Translations under genes and position numbers: made by a program
Part shown: one piece after another, positions 33,314-37,141 of the stretch
Position numbering within the stretch: the stretch's first letter is position 1
Layout of the letters: each line of letters opens with the position of its first letter
Notes under the pieces: generated by a model
Database searches by the model: none
What the model saw: only the letters and a program-made list of their open reading frames with translations
What the model was told of the DNA's origin: nothing
Assembly: GCA_021769225.1 (NCBI GenBank)
Contig: JAETTH010000016.1
Location: forward strand, 1 to 37,141
Direction: 5' to 3'
Source of the DNA: Erysipelotrichaceae bacterium
GTDB taxonomy: Bacteria; Bacillota; Clostridia; TANB77; CAG-508
Length of the DNA: 37,141 bases

Positions 33314-33808
33314 ATGCAGGATATGGAAACACTATACAAAAAATATGGTGAAATTGTTTATAAATATGTATTTTGCTTAACAGGAAATGAAGATATAACT
33401 GAAGAAATTGTCCAAGAAACTTTTTTAGTAGCTGTTAAAGATATAAATAAGTTTAGAGGTGAGTGCAAAATATCGACTTGGCTATGTCAAATTAGTAAAT
33501 ATATATGGTATAAGAAAATAAAAAAAGAAAAAATAAAAAAAGAAATACCATTAGATATATTACAAAATACATTATGTATAGAAGAAACAATAGAAGAAAA
33601 TCTTTGGAATAAAGAAAAAAAGATACAATTATTTAAAAAATTACAAAATTTTGATGAAGATACTAAAAATGTAATGTATTTAAGAATATTTGGCAATTTT
33701 GAATATAATGAAATTGCTGAAATTATGAATAAAACATCCAATTGGGCAAGAGTTGTATTTTTTCGTGGTAAGCAAAAATTAAAGGAGGAATTAGAAAATG
33801 AAAAATGA
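33314..33808 (+). CDS. ECF (sigma-70 family) RNA polymerase sigma factor
   Basis: A 164-residue ECF sigma factor with regions sigma-2 (residues 5-70: YKYVFCLTGNEDITEEIVQETFLVAVKDINKFRGECKISTW-type pattern, here including DITEEIVQETF and STWLCQISKY) and sigma-4 (residues 105-160: TKNVMYLRIFGNFEYNEIAEI and the helix N-W-A-R-V-V-F-F-R-G-K-Q-K). It directs RNA polymerase to an unknown stress regulon. The ATG follows GTGAAAGGAGGAAAATGTT. Its last 11 bases overlap the anti-sigma gene. Confidence 0.93.
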   Translation: MQDMETLYKKYGEIVYKYVFCLTGNEDITEEIVQETFLVAVKDINKFRGECKISTWLCQISKYIWYKKIKKEKIKKEIPLDILQNTLCIEETIEENLWNKEKKIQLFKKLQNFDEDTKNVMYLRIFGNFEYNEIAEIMNKTSNWARVVFFRGKQKLKEELENEK

Positions 33809-34436
33809 GTGTGATATTGTTGGAGATTTATTATTTAGCTATAATGATGGTATTTTAAGTAATACTTCTAAAGAATTAGTGGAAGAACATTTAAAGAAAT
33901 GTGATAAATGTAAAAAAATTTTAGAAGAAATAAAAAAGGAAAATGATGAAAAAAATCAAGTCAAAGAAATTGATTTTTTTAAAAGTATTAAGAAGAATAT
34001 AAAGAAAAAAAATATAATAATATTAGTAGTTTTTATAATTTTAATGATTGTGGTTTTGTTTAATATACAAGTATATAATAATTATAATGAAATTTCTTCT
34101 ACAATGGAAGTATATTTAAAAGATGATATAACACAACAAGAAATAGAAAATATTAAAAGCAAAATAATTGAAAAAAGTGATAATACAGAGCTTGAATTTG
34201 TTTCAAAAGAAAAAGCATTGGAAAGATTCAAAAATAATTTAGGAGAAAATGAAAATTTATTAAATGGTTTTAATAATCAGAATAATCCTATACCAGCCGC
34301 TATTGAAATAAAGACAGATACAAAAATTCAAATAATAGTAGAAAGCATACAAGATATGCCAGGAATAGCTCATATAACAACGCATATAAATTCTAATCCA
34401 TACGAATTATATATACAAAGAATTTTGAAAAAATAG
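33798..34436 (+). CDS. Anti-sigma factor with zf-HC2 and FtsX-type extracellular domain
   Basis: A 212-residue membrane protein. The N-terminal anti-sigma zinc domain has Cys5 and H31-x3-C35-x2-C38. A basic stretch and one membrane helix (about 72-93, IIILVVFIILMIVVLF) follow. Residues 97-205 match the FtsX extracellular domain in order: M-E-V-Y-L-K-D-D-I-T-Q-Q-E-I, E-F-V-S-K-E-K-A-L-E-R-F, a G-x-N-E-N-L-L-N-G-F helix, N-P-I-P-A-A-I-E-I, and I-Q-D-M-P-G-I-A-H-I. In FtsX this domain binds peptidoglycan-hydrolase partners, so the sensor may read cell-wall growth state. The ATG lies inside the end of the sigma gene behind GGAGGAATT. Confidence 0.85.
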   Translation: MKNECDIVGDLLFSYNDGILSNTSKELVEEHLKKCDKCKKILEEIKKENDEKNQVKEIDFFKSIKKNIKKKNIIILVVFIILMIVVLFNIQVYNNYNEISSTMEVYLKDDITQQEIENIKSKIIEKSDNTELEFVSKEKALERFKNNLGENENLLNGFNNQNNPIPAAIEIKTDTKIQIIVESIQDMPGIAHITTHINSNPYELYIQRILKK

Positions 34437-34452
34437 TATTTAATAGCAAATT

Positions 34453-34485
34453 AAAAGGTAGATAATAAAAACTATATACCTTTTA
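34453..34485 (+). terminator. Weak terminator after the anti-sigma gene
   Basis: AAAAGGTA (34453-34460) pairs with TACCTTTT (34477-34484) around a 16-base loop. Confidence 0.45.
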
Positions 34486-34499
34486 TATTATAATTATCT

Positions 34500-34514
34500 C
34501 GACAACTTACAATT
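34500..34514 (+). repeat. 15-bp direct repeat, right copy
   Basis: CGACAACTTACAATT, identical to 33147-33161. A further 11-bp hairpin (34549-34559 with 34566-34576) lies just beyond, without a T run. Confidence 0.8.
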
Positions 34515-34620
34515 GCATTTAGTGGTTTGATAGAAAAATAGAGGTTCTTCTTTCTTTATGAATAAATAAAGAAAGATAACAAAAAACACAAAGAATTTAC
34601 AATCTTAAGAGAATATTAAT

Positions 34621-34649
34621 TTGAAATATTTTACAATTTATGATAAGAT
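34621..34649 (+). promoter_or_regulatory. Promoter of the last glycosyltransferase gene
   Basis: TTGAAA (34621-34626), 17 bases, TAAGAT (34644-34649), about 50 bases before the start codon. Confidence 0.6.
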
Positions 34650-34699
34650 AGGAAAGTAAAAGAGGGAGTTTTTAGAACATAGAAAAAGAGGAGAAGAAA

Positions 34700-35797
34700 A
34701 TGTATAAGATAACATTAACAGTTCCTGTATATAATGCAGAAAAATATCTAAATGAATTATTTGAATCTGTAAAAAAGCAGACAATCGGATTTGAAAATAT
34801 TCAAGTAATTATGGTTGATGATTGTTCAACTGATAGAAGTAAACAAATGATGGATGAATATGCAGCAAAATATGAAAATGTTATTTCCATAAGTTTAGAG
34901 CAAAATAGTGGAATTGCAGGAAAGGCAAGAAACAAAGGAATTAGTTTAGCACAAGGAAAATACCTTATGTTTGCAGACAGTGATGATTTCCTACCAGAAG
35001 ATGCTTGTGAAACATTATATCATGCAATTGAAGAGAAAAATGCGGATTTTATTATTTCAAACTATATTAATACAGATGAAGATGGAACACTATGGGAAAA
35101 ACCAATTTTTAATTTAGAAAAGTATCAAGAATTTAAATTAAGTATCACAGATTATACCAAATCCTTCTTTATCTTAAATGGATCAGCTTGTAATAAAATC
35201 TTTCGAAAAGACTTTGTCACTAGTCACAATATCAAATTCCTAGAAGGAGTACCAGCAGAAGATGCCTATTTTGTTACTTACTGCTTTATGGAATCTAGTA
35301 ATGTCTACTATATCCCAAAAGTAACCTACTGCTATCGTCAAAGAAATAAAGCATCTGCAACTGTGTCAACATCTGTATCTTTCTCAAGAAATCGTAAATA
35401 TTTTAAAGGAATTAATATCGCCTATCGAGCAATTTATGAGAATTTTAAAGCGCATCATCAAATTCGTTTTTATCGATATACCTATGCTAAAAACATGTCA
35501 TATATGTTATATAAATTTATAGATTCTACTAGTCTTACCGATGAAGAAAGAGTCGAAATCTTAAAAGAAATGCGTTGGTTCTATGAACTAAGTGTTACTT
35601 TAAAAGTACCTGCTTGCCAGAAGGCACAGCAAATGATTGTACATAAAATTATCGATGAAGATTATGAAGAAGCAATTAACTATTGTAAAATTGTAGCAGA
35701 TATTCGTACATATCTACCAAAAGAAGTAAGTGAAGATATGTCAAGACCAGATGCAGATATGTATCGTAGAATTTCAGAATATGATGAAGAATATTAA
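34700..35797 (+). CDS. Family 2 glycosyltransferase
   Basis: A 365-residue GT2 enzyme: LTVPVYNAEKYLNELFESV, MVDDCSTDRSK, G-I-A-G-K-A-R-N-K-G-I and the D-x-D motif MFADSDDFLPED; then N-K-I-F-R-K-D-F (acceptor-side motif) and P-A-E-D-A-Y-F-V with the likely catalytic acidic pair. A helical C-terminal region of about 130 residues follows, common in polymer-elongating family members such as teichoic-acid type transferases. The ATG follows AGAGGAGAAG. It is separated from the other glycan genes by the accessory patch. Confidence 0.92.
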   Translation: MYKITLTVPVYNAEKYLNELFESVKKQTIGFENIQVIMVDDCSTDRSKQMMDEYAAKYENVISISLEQNSGIAGKARNKGISLAQGKYLMFADSDDFLPEDACETLYHAIEEKNADFIISNYINTDEDGTLWEKPIFNLEKYQEFKLSITDYTKSFFILNGSACNKIFRKDFVTSHNIKFLEGVPAEDAYFVTYCFMESSNVYYIPKVTYCYRQRNKASATVSTSVSFSRNRKYFKGINIAYRAIYENFKAHHQIRFYRYTYAKNMSYMLYKFIDSTSLTDEERVEILKEMRWFYELSVTLKVPACQKAQQMIVHKIIDEDYEEAINYCKIVADIRTYLPKEVSEDMSRPDADMYRRISEYDEEY

Positions 35798-35804
35798 AAA
35801 TAGA

Positions 35805-35835
35805 AGAGCTTTCTTTAAATTAGGGAGCTCTTTTT
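35805..35835 (+). terminator. Terminator after the glycosyltransferase
   Basis: AGAGCT (35805-35810) pairs with AGCTCT (35826-35831), extendable by G-T pairs, followed by TTTTT. Confidence 0.65.
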
Positions 35836-35927
35836 ACTATTATATATTATAGTATTCACCAATAGCTTCCTTATTTTGGGAAAAAGTGATATAATATATT
35901 TTATAACAAAATAAGGAGGTTACTTAT

Positions 35928-36212
35928 ATGCAAATGATAGCAATTTTGGAACGGATTCAGCCTTATGATAAAGTAACATCTAAACAACATTTCATAAGGG
36001 CTATAACACCAGAACTGATAAAAAGCTTTGATGAACAGGTTCTTCTCGAAAAAAACCAAGAATGGGTTGAAAAAGCCCAAGAAAAGGTTTTCTTTATTGT
36101 CAATGATGACAGATGGAAAAGAAAAATTAGGGGAAGAGAGTTAAAACCTAAAATCAGACTTAGCTTTGTCGGTCCTGAAAAAGCAGCAACTGTTTCAATT
36201 GATTATCAATAG
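35928..36212 (+). CDS. Hypothetical 94-residue protein
   Basis: A small soluble, charged protein starting M-Q-M-I-A-I-L-E-R-I-Q-P, with W-V-E-K-A-Q-E-K-V-F-F-I-V and a basic patch R-W-K-R-K-I-R-G-R-E. No family is recognised. A TATAAT (35890-35895) and a strong ribosome site, TAAGGAGGTTAC, precede it, and a bidirectional terminator follows, so it is a genuine single-gene unit. Its base composition is somewhat higher in GC than its neighbours. Confidence 0.65.
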   Translation: MQMIAILERIQPYDKVTSKQHFIRAITPELIKSFDEQVLLEKNQEWVEKAQEKVFFIVNDDRWKRKIRGRELKPKIRLSFVGPEKAATVSIDYQ

Positions 36213-36220
36213 GTAACAAA

Positions 36221-36250
36221 AACCAAGCCAAGTAATAAGGCTTGGTTTCT
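36221..36250. terminator. Bidirectional terminator
   Basis: AACCAAGCC (36221-36229) pairs perfectly with 36239-36247, T run after and A run before, between convergent genes. Confidence 0.85.
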
Positions 36251-36913
36251 TTATGCATAAAAGCGAATATCTTTAATAAACTGTTTCTTAAAATAAAAGG
36301 CATGATTTTTATTTGAAACATAACGACCATAAAGTTCAGAATAAATAGGGCTATAATTCCCATCTTCATTTTTAAAATCTTTACAACGAATTTGAATATA
36401 TTTCCCATTAGAAGTGCCAATAAACCCATCTAGACTGGTTAGTACTTTCTCTTCTAATTGATCACAGATATTATAATAGTCATCTTCTAATTGCTTACGA
36501 ATTCCGATAAATTTCGGATCTTCTAAGTCAATGTGAACAGAAGGTAAGAACATCCAGCTCTCTGGTCTACCTTCTTTCATAACTGGAACATATAAAATGT
36601 TGTGTATTTTTTCATAGAGATTCATTTCTTGAAAATGCTTTTTTAAAAATAAGTCATCAATACAAGTACAAATTTGAGTAATAAAAATGGTTTCTTTTGG
36701 ATTTCCCAATTTATCACATTTGTTGGTTTTTAATTCTCCGTCTGAAAAATCTAAATTAGTATTAGAAAGATGAAGACCTAAAGCAAATTCTAAAAGTTGT
36801 CCTGTTCTTCCTTTATTTGTTTTCATATATTCTAATTCCTTTGCTGTAAATAATAGACCAAAAGGAATATTTTCAATTTGTTTTAATTTTTGATGTGCTT
36901 CTTCTAATTTCAT
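36251..36913 (-). CDS. MutH/Sau3AI-family endonuclease-like protein
   Basis: A 220-residue protein with the MutH/Sau3AI nuclease signature: K-G-R-T-G-Q-L-L-E (catalytic Glu42), then L-D-F-S-D-G-E-L-K-T with Asp55, Glu60 and Lys62 of the D-x(n)-E-x-K centre, and G-N-P-K-E-T-I-F-I-T as in MutH. MutH nicks unmethylated GATC in mismatch repair of gamma-proteobacteria; Sau3AI cuts GATC as a restriction enzyme with two such domains. This is a single-domain protein, and no methylase or partner is next to it, so it may be an orphan nuclease or a domesticated remnant. The ATG follows TTAGGAAAT. Confidence 0.75.
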   Translation of the reverse strand: MKLEEAHQKLKQIENIPFGLLFTAKELEYMKTNKGRTGQLLEFALGLHLSNTNLDFSDGELKTNKCDKLGNPKETIFITQICTCIDDLFLKKHFQEMNLYEKIHNILYVPVMKEGRPESWMFLPSVHIDLEDPKFIGIRKQLEDDYYNICDQLEEKVLTSLDGFIGTSNGKYIQIRCKDFKNEDGNYSPIYSELYGRYVSNKNHAFYFKKQFIKDIRFYA

Positions 36914-37041
36914 AAAATTTATTTCCTAACTTATAACTCTTATTTTCATTTCATCTATCATATCATAACAAAAGAAAAATTTCTATAGAGGTTTAAAGGA
37001 TGGAAAAATGAAAAATAGTAGAAAGTCGTCAAGTGAAAAGT

Positions 37042-37090
37042 TAAATGCAATTCTGTAAAGTAAGTGCAATTTGTATGACTAAATGCAGTT
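37042..37090 (+). repeat. Three 19-bp-period direct repeats
   Basis: TAARTGCARTT occurs at 37042, 37061 and 37080, exactly 19 bases apart each time. Confidence 0.7.
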
Positions 37091-37092
37091 CT

Positions 37093-37127
37093 AAAAGCAA
37101 TATTTTAACTCAAAGTATTGCTTTTTT
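37093..37127 (+). terminator. Hairpin terminator at window end
   Basis: AAAAGCAATA (37093-37102) pairs with TATTGCTTTT (37116-37125), T run after. No ORF precedes it in this direction, so a short RNA may end here. Confidence 0.65.
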
Positions 37128-37141
37128 CTAGTTTTTTGTGT

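Noticed and set aside
34549..34576. Perfect 11-bp hairpin before the last glycosyltransferase as a terminator
   Set aside because: No T run follows and no gene ends directly before it; noted only as a hairpin.

Overview
The window is AT-rich, gene-dense DNA with strong AGGAGG-type ribosome binding sites. Its genes point to an anaerobic, spore-forming low-GC Gram-positive, most likely a gut-type Clostridia member: the sporulation genes yqfC, yqfD and a pdaA-type deacetylase, a Spo0A-type regulator with 0A boxes, an agr quorum-sensing locus, rubredoxin, a DgkA-PAP2 fusion and clostridial pilin-like proteins. No species can be named from sequence alone. I found no tRNA, rRNA or CRISPR array.

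Layout. 0.1-5.7 kb holds housekeeping genes (uvrC, an rRNA-type methyltransferase, an RluA-family pseudouridine synthase) plus a Spo0A-family response regulator. 5.8-8.9 kb is an agr system: agrB-agrD on the plus strand converge on agrA-agrC on the minus strand, and agrC carries a one-base frameshift. 9.1-20 kb is a sporulation and envelope cluster (pdaA-yqfC-yqfD-unknown-ybeY-dgkA/PAP2-DUF3048). In it, pdaA is cut in two by a 4.92-kb element encoding a large serine recombinase. 20-23 kb holds an orphan gene of unusual base composition, a (CA)11 leader ORF ending in a terminator, and a pilin-like protein whose last ~150 bases have very different base and codon use. 23-27.4 kb holds aspS, mnmA and a WecA/TagO-like transferase fused in frame to rubredoxin. 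27.4-36 kb is a glycan locus (four family-2-type glycosyltransferases, a pyruvyl-transferase-like protein, a histidine phosphatase). It is interrupted at 32.1-34.5 kb by an accessory patch with a broken ASCH-MazG gene, a nucleoside-deoxyribosyltransferase-like gene and an ECF sigma/anti-sigma pair. A MutH/Sau3AI-like nuclease closes the window.

Strongest observation. The two halves of pdaA share the core AATCATACA. Recombining the cores would remove 4,920 bp and give one uninterrupted 276-codon deacetylase frame, with the split zinc motif H-T-V-N-H restored. The inner flanks of the core form a 17-bp inverted repeat (15/17), as expected of a serine-integrase attP. The arrangement resembles the skin-type intervening elements of sporulation genes. 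It also separates the yqfC-yqfD operon from the pdaA promoter. Other leads are a possible phase-variable attenuator upstream of the pilin-like gene, a possible diversity-generating-retroelement variable region in that gene, an anti-sigma factor with an FtsX-type extracellular domain, and the transferase-rubredoxin fusion with an internal ribosome binding site.
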